6,145 nucleotides of DNA. It comes from Deltaproteobacteria bacterium (lineage in GTDB: Bacteria > Desulfobacterota > Binatia > UBA9968). The notes beneath the pieces were generated by a model. The model was not told the origin of the DNA. It saw only the letters and a program-made list of their open reading frames with translations, and searched no databases. The DNA is taken from positions 1 to 6,145 of the forward strand of contig VBLN01000249.1 of assembly GCA_005878685.1 (NCBI GenBank), written 5' to 3'. Each line of letters begins with the position of its first letter. Position 1 is the stretch's first letter. Shown here piece after piece: positions 1 through 6,145 of this stretch. The translations under genes were made by a program, and so were the position numbers.

Positions 1-1515
1 AAGATCGCCCTTGATCACCGTGACCCGGTCACCGCTATAAAACACCACCGAGGTGTAATCCCACCCCTCGCCATAGATGAAGATGGGTTGATTCTCCTCT
101 ATCAGCTTGTTGATCTCCGCGACGAAAGGTTTATACGTTCTGGCCTCGGCAATGGAAGCCAGAACCGTTCCTTGGACCAGGACTCCCGTGAGAAGTGAAA
201 GACCCCCAAGCCCTGCCGTAGCCGCCCGGATATTCTTAGCCAACAAACGACGGCCCGTCCAAAACCATAGGACAGCCGAAAGAAGCAAAAAGAATACAAA
301 AAACCCCGTCCGTCCCAAGGAATCGGCCACTATAAAGAAATCTGCGCGATCTTTAGGCTTCAACAACCCCCCGATGGCCGAGAAGACCACGGGAGTATGT
401 TCTTTGAAAGTAAAGCCAAAAAAGGCCCCCAGCGACAAGAACCCTAGGCACAGGCAAATCCAACCGACAAACTTCAAACCAAAAGCCTCCATCGGCAACT
501 TCTCTCCTGCTCGGGCCTGTTTAAGCCACAGCCCGATCAAAAGCGCAACTGGAGGATACAACGGAAGAATATAAATTGGCCTCTTCCCGGCGGAAAAGGA
601 AAAGAAGAAAAAGACAATCGTCACCCACAGGATAAGGAATAGAGAACGCTTGTCAGCCAAGACCTTAGCCCTGAACCAATTTCCAATCACAAACGGCAGA
701 AAAAGGCTCCAGGGAAGACCCAGTAAGATTAGATAGGGGAAAAAGTAACAGAATGGTTTCTGATGCACTGAGCCCCCCTCCCGGCTAAAAAACTCCTCCC
801 CTCCCCTCACGAGCGCAAGACCATACCACGAGATCGCAATGAGCAAAGTGAGAAGCACTCCTTTGTGAAAACAAAGCCGGGACACCACATCCAATCTTCT
901 TGTCAGTACAAGAAAGACGCCTATGATCATTCCAGGAAGAAGCAAACCCACCGGCCCTTTGGCCAAGACACCGATTCCAAGAAGAAAATAGAAAACATAA
1001 CCGCGGGCGGACCACAGCAAAGAACTGTCGTAGAGAAGATAGAAGACCACCAACGTCAGGGTCATGAAAAGAGTGAGAGTCATATCCACCCGCGCACTGA
1101 TAGCCTCGCTTTGGTATCCGAATGAGGTGGCAAGTATGACCGCTCCGTAAAGGGCGGCCTCGGCATCGAACATTTTGCGCCCGAAGAAATAAAGAACAAT
1201 CACACCGAGACTCGCAAACAGAGCCGAAGGAAACCGTACGGTCACTTCGTTGATTCGACCCAAAGCGGCTGAAGTCATGGCGCCGAACCAATGGAAAAGC
1301 GGCGGTTTGGACGGGATCTCCTCGCCGCTTTTCAATGGAAAGAGCCATCCTCCGGTGAGGAAGATCCGCTGAACCACAATGGCTTCCCGGGGTTCTCCCT
1401 TATCAAAAAAAGGAATTTGAGCCAGGTGAGAAAAAAACAGCGCAGCGCAAAGCAGGACAAGCCCCACGAGATGCCAAATGCCAATACGCTTAGAATCCAC
1501 AGCAGCCGTGGTCAC
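1..1515 (-). CDS. GT39/ArnT-like membrane glycosyltransferase (3' end cut by window)
   Basis: 505 codons open from GTG 1515 to the window edge, with no stop or frameshift. Family members move a sugar from undecaprenyl phosphate to lipid A, core or protein on the periplasmic side; ArnT itself adds 4-amino-arabinose to lipid A. Seen in order: a first membrane helix (about 12-30); FFDKGEPREA (36-45), the periplasmic acidic motif of the catalytic site; SKPPLFHWFG (69-78); ARVDM (141-145); AKGPVGLLLP (185-194); many hydrophobic helices between about 96 and 330; FSAGKRPIYILPLYPPVAL (307-325), the conserved GT39 helix motif; more helices to about 450; then a soluble C-terminal part with FYSGDRVTV. 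Full-length relatives are around 500-600 aa, so little is missing. The start is backed by AAGGGA eight bases upstream and lies 12 bases after the kinase stop. Sugar and acceptor cannot be read from sequence, so calling it ArnT would be too specific. Confidence 0.85.
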   Translation of the reverse strand, partial: MTTAAVDSKRIGIWHLVGLVLLCAALFFSHLAQIPFFDKGEPREAIVVQRIFLTGGWLFPLKSGEEIPSKPPLFHWFGAMTSAALGRINEVTVRFPSALFASLGVIVLYFFGRKMFDAEAALYGAVILATSFGYQSEAISARVDMTLTLFMTLTLVVFYLLYDSSLLWSARGYVFYFLLGIGVLAKGPVGLLLPGMIIGVFLVLTRRLDVVSRLCFHKGVLLTLLIAISWYGLALVRGGEEFFSREGGSVHQKPFCYFFPYLILLGLPWSLFLPFVIGNWFRAKVLADKRSLFLILWVTIVFFFFSFSAGKRPIYILPLYPPVALLIGLWLKQARAGEKLPMEAFGLKFVGWICLCLGFLSLGAFFGFTFKEHTPVVFSAIGGLLKPKDRADFFIVADSLGRTGFFVFFLLLSAVLWFWTGRRLLAKNIRAATAGLGGLSLLTGVLVQGTVLASIAEARTYKPFVAEINKLIEENQPIFIYGEGWDYTSVVFYSGDRVTVIKGDL

Positions 1516-1517
1516 GC

Positions 1518-1557
1518 AATAGGTCCCTTAGCGGACGCCCTTCGCGAAGGGACCATT
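1518..1557 (-). promoter_or_regulatory. Two competing hairpins over the GT39 gene's ribosome binding site
   Basis: Read on the minus strand, GGTCCCTT (1554-1547) pairs perfectly with AAGGGACC (1529-1522) across a 17-base loop. It is extended by AAT/ATT (1557-1555 with 1520-1518) past one bulged base. The 3' arm contains the AAGGGA Shine-Dalgarno sequence eight bases before the GTG at 1515, and overlaps the TAA of the upstream kinase. The loop side holds a perfect 14-base palindrome CCCTTCGCGAAGGG (1551-1538). Its hairpin uses the same CCCTT and would leave the Shine-Dalgarno free. No T-run follows, so it is not an intrinsic terminator. The pairing is seen directly; the regulatory role is inferred. 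Confidence 0.5.
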
Positions 1558-2400
1558 CCACCTCATGAGCTCCCTAAAACTCACTCGAGCCTCTATGTGG
1601 TCACATTCTTGGCGCCTCTTTCTGGTTTTCTTTTCAAGCCACCGAAGCAGCCAACGATGTCTCCTCCGCCCGGGCTTCTCGCCTAAATAAGACTCCAAGA
1701 AGCGCATCCGATCCTGAAGGGAAATCCCGGGCAAAACGAAGCGGTTCAACTGAACCAGATTGCGCTTCCAAAGTAAGCGGGAGACCCAGACCGGATAGTG
1801 CCGCGTGCGGTCATTGTCCAAAAAAAAGAAGACGATCCCTCTCTCTACAGCCTGAACGAGAATATTAGAAGGAACTAGATCCCCGTGCACAAAGCCAAGC
1901 CGATGTAGACGGCGAACCTCGAATGCCAACTGCCGCAGGGATTCTCTCTTTCGTCTTAAAAGTGACGCGCTTGACGGCATCGAGTAATCATTTTGGAGAA
2001 AAATCGGGAGTGAAGAACCTCCCACCCGTACGGTCAAAAGAAAAGCCTTTTTGAGCAAGCGAAAGCATCGCTCCTCTCCAGCGGCCACCGTAAGGGGAAC
2101 GTGAAACCCGAGCTCGGAAAGAGCTTCTCCCCCCTTTAAGGCGCGGATAGCTTTAGAGTCCCGGCATAGATCCTTTAGGGCTACCCAAGGGCGAGAGGGA
2201 CCATAGATCTTCAGATAAAACTCCTGGCCGGTTTTTTGGTTTGGATAATAAAATTTCGTAGTCTCCGGATGGTGTCCCGGAACCCGAATTTCCAAGCAGC
2301 GCAGAATCTCTGCCCAGAGTCCGGGGTTCCATTTTTCGTGATCGACCCAAAGACGCCACCGCCCTTCGCGGCGAGACGAATATTTAGACTTCAAGACCAC
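1528..2400 (-). CDS. Second Kdo/WaaP-family LPS kinase, divergent
   Basis: 290 aa from the proposed GTG at 2400. Kinase-like features: YLKIYG (62-67) with a candidate ATP-binding Lys64; a helix EVRRLHRLG before the catalytic loop HGDLVPSNIL (172-181, Asp174, Asn179); and LDNDRT (194-199) in place of the DFG-type motif, resembling the DxDR version seen in Kdo/WaaP kinases. It most likely phosphorylates a core sugar (heptose or Kdo) using ATP in the cytoplasm. The tail is very basic, with an Arg/Lys/Trp-rich stretch at about 245-263 that could contact membrane or LPS. Start: the frame is open back to 2547, but that part overlaps the waaC-like gene and lacks family features. GTG 2400 follows GGAGAG at 11 bases and overlaps waaC by 17 bases; a TTG two codons later is also possible. 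Acceptor and start are uncertain; the kinase family is well supported. Confidence 0.75.
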   Translation of the reverse strand: MVLKSKYSSRREGRWRLWVDHEKWNPGLWAEILRCLEIRVPGHHPETTKFYYPNQKTGQEFYLKIYGPSRPWVALKDLCRDSKAIRALKGGEALSELGFHVPLTVAAGEERCFRLLKKAFLLTVRVGGSSLPIFLQNDYSMPSSASLLRRKRESLRQLAFEVRRLHRLGFVHGDLVPSNILVQAVERGIVFFFLDNDRTRHYPVWVSRLLWKRNLVQLNRFVLPGISLQDRMRFLESYLGEKPGRRRHRWLLRWLEKKTRKRRQECDHIEARVSFRELMRWNGPFAKGVR

Positions 2401-3430
2401 GAGCGTGATTTCTCTCCGATAGCGCTCTTTCCACCTTGGGGATGACCTCTTCGACATCGATGGACTGCATGCAGATACGTCCGATAGGGCAACGCCTGAG
2501 ATAACACGGAGAACAAGAAGCCTTGCCTTGGGTGACCAAATCCTCATTACCGTAGGGCCCGGTTCGAACGGGACTGGTAGCTCCCCACAGCGAAACCACC
2601 GGAGTCCCGACCGCGGCCGAAAGATGCATGAGCCCGGTATCCGGACCTATGGCCACCCTCGCCCGAGCAAGGATGCCGATCGCTTCCCGGAGCGACGTCT
2701 TGCCCGCATAGTTGGTCGCGCGCAGCCCCGGGAAACTGGACACCTCCTCTGCAAACCCGACATCCTCTTCGCCGCCCAAAAGAACGATCTCGAGACCGCA
2801 ACGCCGTTGCACCTCTGCCGCGCTTTTTCCTGTCTGTGAAGGGAACCACTTTTTGCTTTCCCATGCGGCCCCGACGAAAAAGACCGCAAACGCGTCTCCG
2901 ACGCCTCGCAACATTCTATCAACGCTCTCCAGCTCCGCTGGGGTCAGGCGAATCCCCCACTCGATAGGGTAAGGTTTTAAACCAACAAACTCGGCAAATC
3001 TAAGGTAATGGTTTAATTTAGAAATTGCCTCTCCAACCGCAGGAATACACCGATTATTAAAGAGCCAGTTGAATTCCTTGCAATCACGGCGATGAAAGCC
3101 CACCCGATACGGTGCTCCGCTCCACCAGCTGATCAACCCACTCTTAAGAATCCTTTGCAAATCTAAAACGAGATCAAAACGTCCTGACCGAATCCGTTTC
3201 AGAAAAGGAGCAACGCTCTGCCACCAACAGCTGCGATCAAACAGGACGACCTCATCGACTGCCCGGTGACGGTCGACGATAGGAAAAGCTGCCGGTTCGA
3301 TAGACCAGACGATCTTGGCTTTGGGATAGCCGCGCCGAATGAGGTTGGCTAAAGGAAGCGCCCGGGTGACATCCCCAATAGAACCATGAAGGATAAGCAG
3401 GATATTTCTAGGATTGATCTTATCCTGCAT
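2384..3430 (-). CDS. waaC: Heptosyltransferase I-like GT9 glycosyltransferase (LPS core)
   Basis: 348 aa, the usual GT9 length. Predicted to add the first L,D-heptose from ADP-heptose to Kdo in the cytoplasm. The N-terminus ILLILHGSIGDVTRALPLA holds Asp20, equivalent to the catalytic Asp of E. coli WaaC. The central FVGAAWESKKWF (185-196) contains the donor-site Lys followed by Trp. GPDTGLMHLSAAVGTPVVSLWG (262-283 region) is the ADP-heptose-binding block typical of heptosyltransferase I, followed by TSPVRTGPYG (285-294). Cys306, 309, 314 and 320 form CxxC...CP...CM just before the last helix. The ATG at 3430 lies inside the end of the kinase gene (11-base overlap) with no good Shine-Dalgarno sequence, so translation is probably coupled. 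The 3' end overlaps the following kinase if that starts at 2400. Heptosyltransferase family is firm; the 'I' subtype rests on the GPDTGLMH/TGPYG signature. Confidence 0.88.
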   Translation of the reverse strand: MQDKINPRNILLILHGSIGDVTRALPLANLIRRGYPKAKIVWSIEPAAFPIVDRHRAVDEVVLFDRSCWWQSVAPFLKRIRSGRFDLVLDLQRILKSGLISWWSGAPYRVGFHRRDCKEFNWLFNNRCIPAVGEAISKLNHYLRFAEFVGLKPYPIEWGIRLTPAELESVDRMLRGVGDAFAVFFVGAAWESKKWFPSQTGKSAAEVQRRCGLEIVLLGGEEDVGFAEEVSSFPGLRATNYAGKTSLREAIGILARARVAIGPDTGLMHLSAAVGTPVVSLWGATSPVRTGPYGNEDLVTQGKASCSPCYLRRCPIGRICMQSIDVEEVIPKVERALSERNHARGLEV

Positions 3431-4211
3431 CGGCTTTACGGAAGAAATTCATAAAGAGCTCCCAGTCCCCTTGGGATAGATGCCGTCTATCAGGATCCAG
3501 CTTACGCGCCGATCTGAGAAGCCTACTAAGGTTTCGCTTCGCTTTGCCGGGGGGAACTGCCCCGCTGAAAAGTTGAGCCTTATCGAAATCAATGATATAG
3601 GTTCTGATCCTTCCTGCCTCCTTGCGCACGAGAATATTCTTGAGGTTAAGATCTCTGTGGTAAATTCCTTGACGATGCATTGTCCGAACGCTCTGGGCAA
3701 CAGCGTGGAGTAACGATTCTTTATCGCTCCCCGCGTACAGCTCATTAAGCAATACACTCCAAAGATCATTCGCCCCTTTCAGCTCCCGGGTCACCAACCA
3801 ACCTCGATAGAGGGGACCCCATATCCTCTCTATCCATGCCGCAAAAATCTCCAGCGTGGGTAGCCCTCTTCGGCGCGCCTCTTCGGTGATGGCCAACTCT
3901 TTGAAAGGGCGAGGCGGCCATGTGACAAAAATTTCTTCCGTGAGCCAACGGACGAGACCCCCGTGGCGGTAGGGTCGAACCAAAACAGTTTCACCATTCT
4001 TCAGATGAAACACCTTCAGTCGCCCTCTCCCGAAAAAGCCACTCGCTCCTTCTCCGGGTGCGCCTTCCTCCTTGAGTTCGTCAAGGCTGAGATAGGGCAT
4101 CAGTTCGTTGCGTGTTATTCCTATTTGTGTCCGCCCCGAGCGGATGATCCTGAAACCGGGCGGCGTATAACCCGAGACCCATTGTTGAATCATCCCCGAA
4201 ACAACTCTCAA
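3420..4211 (-). CDS. KdkA-like 3-deoxy-D-manno-octulosonic acid (Kdo) kinase, WaaP/Kdo kinase family
   Basis: 263 aa, protein-kinase-like fold of the LPS kinase family. KdkA enzymes use ATP to phosphorylate the Kdo of Kdo-lipid A in the cytoplasm, at the inner membrane. Seen in order: a glycine-rich segment FFGRGRLKVF (59-68); LVRPYRHGGLV (77-87), matching the RHYRRGG-type motif of KdkA; EEARRRGLP (110-118) in the helix-C region; the catalytic loop HRDLNLKNIL (185-194) with Asp187 and Asn192; and the metal-binding IDFDKA (207-212) with Asp208. All key kinase residues are therefore present. The start is TTG at 4211, chosen because GGAGGAAGGGG lies directly upstream; an ATG six codons in (4193) has a much weaker site. 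It sits 26 bases after the GT2-like gene, and its last 11 bases overlap the next heptosyltransferase. Kdo is the likeliest acceptor; heptose cannot be excluded. Confidence 0.85.
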   Translation of the reverse strand: MRVVSGMIQQWVSGYTPPGFRIIRSGRTQIGITRNELMPYLSLDELKEEGAPGEGASGFFGRGRLKVFHLKNGETVLVRPYRHGGLVRWLTEEIFVTWPPRPFKELAITEEARRRGLPTLEIFAAWIERIWGPLYRGWLVTRELKGANDLWSVLLNELYAGSDKESLLHAVAQSVRTMHRQGIYHRDLNLKNILVRKEAGRIRTYIIDFDKAQLFSGAVPPGKAKRNLSRLLRSARKLDPDRRHLSQGDWELFMNFFRKADAG

Positions 4212-4222
4212 CCCCTTCCTCC
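4209..4222 (-). promoter_or_regulatory. Strong ribosome binding site deciding a TTG start
   Basis: On the minus strand GGAGG is followed by six bases (AAGGGG) and then TTG. This is the best Shine-Dalgarno sequence in the window and supports the non-ATG start of the KdkA-like kinase. An 8-base palindrome CGGATCCG (4222-4229) touches its upstream edge but is too small to matter on its own. Confidence 0.7.
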
Positions 4223-4237
4223 GGATCCGACCGAGCT

Positions 4238-5005
4238 CTAACGTTCCCTTCTGCGCTTACCGCTGGTGTTTCTCAACTCCCATACCTTCGCGCTGCTCAA
4301 CAAAGTAGCGTAAGCGGCCAGCGTGGATAAAGTCAACCCAGGTAGTCCTTGTGAAACGAGACCGTTCATCCACGATGATCGTAAAAACACGCGCAGTGGT
4401 TTCAGAACTACTGAAAGAGGACTATACCTCCACCCTGCCGAATTTAGACGCTCTGCCCAAAGGCTGGCGACATGGTGAATGCGATCAAAACCATCGCTAA
4501 GATCGGCCAAGGTGTAATCCTCGATCCAACCTCCTAGCGCTTCTGAGGCCGCCCAAATCCCTTTCTCGCTTTCAGTCCACCATTCTGGGGAGAAATGCTC
4601 GACGGAACGACTCAGGCGAACCCCTGGACTCGGGCCCCAGAGACTTCCTTGAACCCAACGGCCCAAAACCCGTGAGCGGATTGGGATCCGATAGTCCGAT
4701 GGAGTCCGATGAAATCCCTGTCTAGAGATCAGTCGCAATTGTTCTTGCAGTTCCGCCCCCACCCGCTCCTCACCCCACAAATGGAGGACCCAATCGGTCC
4801 TGACCTTCTGAGCGATTTCACCGACTTCCCACGTGGAGTGAACCTTCCGGATGACAGTGGATACAGATCGACCGGGCTCGACCGCAGGCTCCCCCCGCCC
4901 AACATGAAGCACCACCACGGCATCGGCCCAGCCGACACTCTCTAGGCATTCAGTAAGATGTTTCATTCCACATACGCTAAGGACGACAACACCGAGAGTG
5001 GACAT
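4238..5005 (-). CDS. WaaE/KdtX-like GT2-fold protein with degenerate catalytic motifs
   Basis: 255 aa, close to the usual length of WaaE/KdtX-type core glycosyltransferases, which add glucose to heptose. The scaffold is recognisable: a first strand LGVVVLSV, then LTECLESVGWADAVVVL (17-33), WVLHLWGEERVGAEL (72-86), RIPIRSRVLGRWV (106-118), GVRLSR (128-133) and a C-terminal block at about 200-245 ending in AKVWELRN. The residues that normally bind nucleotide sugar and metal are missing: the VDSGSTD-type motif after strand 2 reads LHVGRGE, the DADE-type DxD reads LWGEE, and the later HE motif reads TES. It could be a pseudo-glycosyltransferase or an enzyme with shifted specificity; the frame is intact, so it is not an obvious pseudogene. 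The ATG lies 16 bases after the waaF-like stop with no clear Shine-Dalgarno sequence, which suggests translational coupling. Assignment to the fold is fairly sure; activity is uncertain. Confidence 0.72.
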   Translation of the reverse strand: MSTLGVVVLSVCGMKHLTECLESVGWADAVVVLHVGRGEPAVEPGRSVSTVIRKVHSTWEVGEIAQKVRTDWVLHLWGEERVGAELQEQLRLISRQGFHRTPSDYRIPIRSRVLGRWVQGSLWGPSPGVRLSRSVEHFSPEWWTESEKGIWAASEALGGWIEDYTLADLSDGFDRIHHVASLWAERLNSAGWRYSPLSVVLKPLRVFLRSSWMNGLVSQGLPGLTLSTLAAYATLLSSAKVWELRNTSGKRRRER

Positions 5006-5021
5006 GAGCGGGGCTGAAGGA

Positions 5022-6092
5022 TTAGAGAGTCATGCGTTGAGGGAGACCTGGGCCATTGAGGAGTCGCTCGACACCGAGAAGGACGTCTTCGGCCCTGATC
5101 AAACGCATGCAGGCCTCTGTCCCCAGAGGACAACGAAGGCCTCCGTGAGAGGTGCACGGACGACAAGGTAACGCCTTTTCTACTATGACCGCTTTGGCCG
5201 AATAAGGGTAAAAACCGAGCGACGGAGTCGTCGCGCAGAAGAGAGCCACGACCGGGATGCCTCGTGCAACTGCGACATGCATAGGCCCGCTGTCGTTGGT
5301 AATGAAAACATCACACCAATCAAGCGCAGACGGCAGCTCGCGAAGACTAATCCGGCCTGCCAAACTGGTCCCCGCATTCCCCGAAAGTCGCTGGATTGTG
5401 TCTAAGACTCGATAATCCTCCCTGCCGCCAAATAGAAGAATTTGGCACCGATATTTCCTTCTTAGATGACTTATCAACTCCGCATAGCCTTCGGCCGTCC
5501 ACCTTTTGGTAGGCCAGACAGAGCCCGGATTGATGCCAAAGGTAATGCTGTCTTCCTTGATTCCCAAAGAGGAGAACAGATGCTTCACAGCTTCCCGCGT
5601 CCGGGCACCTACCTCCACGCGCAAATGAGGGTTATGATAGGGAGGATCGATGCCCAATGCTTCGAGCAGGGAGAGGTTCCGCTCCACGTCGTGACGGGTG
5701 GAATCCCTATTCACCCGTTTGTGATAGAAAAACCATCCCGCGCTCTGACGAAACCCGATGCGATAAGGAATCCGGGCCAGGAAGAGGAGCAGACCGCTGG
5801 TGAACGATTTGTGCGGCGAGATGGCCATGGTGAAACCACGGCTCCTAAGTTCTTTAGCCTTTCGGCAAAGACCCACCCATTTTTTCCCCGCCTTTCTCTT
5901 TTCATAAGGAATGATCTCGTCGATATCAGAATTGTCCTCCAACAAACCCTTCGCTTGAGGGGTGCAAAGAACGGCTAATTCGGCCAGCGGGAAATGGCGC
6001 TTGAGTTCAAACAAGAGAGGAGTGGTCAGGACCGTATCTCCAAGAAAGCTGGTTTGAACTACGAGAATCTTTTCCCGACTCGACTGAGCCAT
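5022..6092 (-). CDS. waaF: Heptosyltransferase II-like GT9 glycosyltransferase (LPS core)
   Basis: Predicted to transfer L-glycero-D-manno-heptose from an ADP-heptose-type donor onto the growing LPS inner core at the cytoplasmic face of the inner membrane. Numbered from the ATG at 6092 (356 aa, normal for GT9), the N-terminal Rossmann half opens with ILVVQTSFLGDTVL, whose Asp19 matches the catalytic Asp of WaaC/WaaF. The C-terminal half carries NPGSVWPTKRW (188-198, donor-site Lys) and TNDSGPMH (265-272), then Cys310, 313, 321 and 328 in a CxxC...CP...CM pattern. Start choice: ATG 6092 puts only seven residues before the first beta strand, as usual in the family. A GTG at 6131 (369 aa) lies behind GAGAGG, and the frame stays open to the window edge, so an upstream start is not excluded. 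First gene seen in the operon; its stop is 16 bases before the GT2-like gene. Family assignment is firm; WaaF rather than another heptosyltransferase is an inference. Confidence 0.88.
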   Translation of the reverse strand: MAQSSREKILVVQTSFLGDTVLTTPLLFELKRHFPLAELAVLCTPQAKGLLEDNSDIDEIIPYEKRKAGKKWVGLCRKAKELRSRGFTMAISPHKSFTSGLLLFLARIPYRIGFRQSAGWFFYHKRVNRDSTRHDVERNLSLLEALGIDPPYHNPHLRVEVGARTREAVKHLFSSLGIKEDSITFGINPGSVWPTKRWTAEGYAELISHLRRKYRCQILLFGGREDYRVLDTIQRLSGNAGTSLAGRISLRELPSALDWCDVFITNDSGPMHVAVARGIPVVALFCATTPSLGFYPYSAKAVIVEKALPCRPCTSHGGLRCPLGTEACMRLIRAEDVLLGVERLLNGPGLPQRMTL

Positions 6093-6145
6093 ATCCTGCG
6101 AGCTGCCAGCCTTGTGCTGACGACTACCCACTGACCTCTCAGGCC

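Noticed and set aside
107..574. Plus-strand open frame of 155 aa
   Set aside because: It lies opposite the GT39 coding frame, has low-complexity Lys/Pro/Arg-rich composition with no family features, and the opposite strand carries clear GT39 motifs throughout.
785..1348. Minus-strand open frame of 187 aa
   Set aside because: Out-of-frame shadow of the GT39 gene. The true frame, which runs off the window edge, contains DKGEPREA, KPPL and many membrane helices; this one is Cys/Arg/Ser-rich without motifs.
1..1515. Naming the GT39 gene arnT
   Set aside because: The motifs support the GT39 superfamily, but no arn donor-synthesis genes are visible and sugar specificity cannot be read from sequence.
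1538..1551. The 14-base palindrome as an intrinsic terminator or protein operator
   Set aside because: No T-run follows on either strand and it lies inside the kinase coding region next to a coupled gene start. An RNA-structure role fits better, although a DNA-binding site cannot be formally excluded.
2401..2547. N-terminal 49-residue extension of the second kinase
   Set aside because: It overlaps the conserved C-terminus of the waaC-like gene in another frame, reads as Ser/Arg-rich shadow sequence, and a GTG at 2400 with a GGAGAG upstream gives a normal kinase length.
4238..5005. Calling the GT2-like gene a pseudogene
   Set aside because: The frame is intact at the usual family length with the scaffold preserved from end to end; only the catalytic motifs are changed, so a diverged or non-catalytic protein is the more careful reading.
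5466..5978. Plus-strand open frame of 170 aa
   Set aside because: Antisense to the conserved core of the waaF-like gene, with no recognisable domain and no supporting ribosome binding site or neighbours on that strand.

Overview
The window holds one tightly packed gene cluster, entirely on the minus strand, read from high to low coordinates. It looks like a lipopolysaccharide (LPS) inner-core assembly operon from a Gram-negative, outer-membrane-bearing bacterium. Evidence for this is two GT9 heptosyltransferase-type genes, two small Kdo/WaaP-type sugar kinases, a WaaE-like family 2 glycosyltransferase relative and an ArnT/GT39-type membrane glycosyltransferase. The gene order and the divergence of the proteins do not look enterobacterial. 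I would guess an environmental lineage (for example a deltaproteobacterial, Nitrospirota- or NC10-like group), but the sequence alone does not settle the taxon.

Layout in transcription order: (1) heptosyltransferase II-like GT9, about 6092 (or 6131, or further upstream) to 5022; (2) WaaE-like GT2 protein with eroded catalytic motifs, 5005-4238; (3) KdkA-like Kdo kinase, 4211-3420, with a TTG start behind a very strong ribosome binding site; (4) heptosyltransferase I-like GT9, 3430-2384; (5) a second, more divergent Kdo/WaaP-family kinase, about 2400-1528; (6) a GT39/ArnT-like polyprenyl-phosphate-sugar transferase, 1515 to beyond position 1, cut off by the window edge. Genes 3/4 and 4/5 overlap and the other junctions are 12-26 bases. 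There is no room for an internal promoter or terminator in the gaps, and no gene-free stretch above 300 bases.

Working model: the two GT9 enzymes add core heptoses in the cytoplasm, the two kinases phosphorylate Kdo and/or heptose, and the GT39 enzyme later decorates lipid A or core on the periplasmic side from an undecaprenyl-phosphate-linked sugar. The GT2-like protein has the family's overall shape but lacks the DxD-type residues, so it may be a non-catalytic partner. At the kinase-2/GT39 junction two mutually exclusive hairpins can form in the mRNA, and one of them hides the Shine-Dalgarno sequence of the GT39 gene. This would suit translational coupling. No RNA genes, mobile elements, CRISPR arrays or long repeats were seen.
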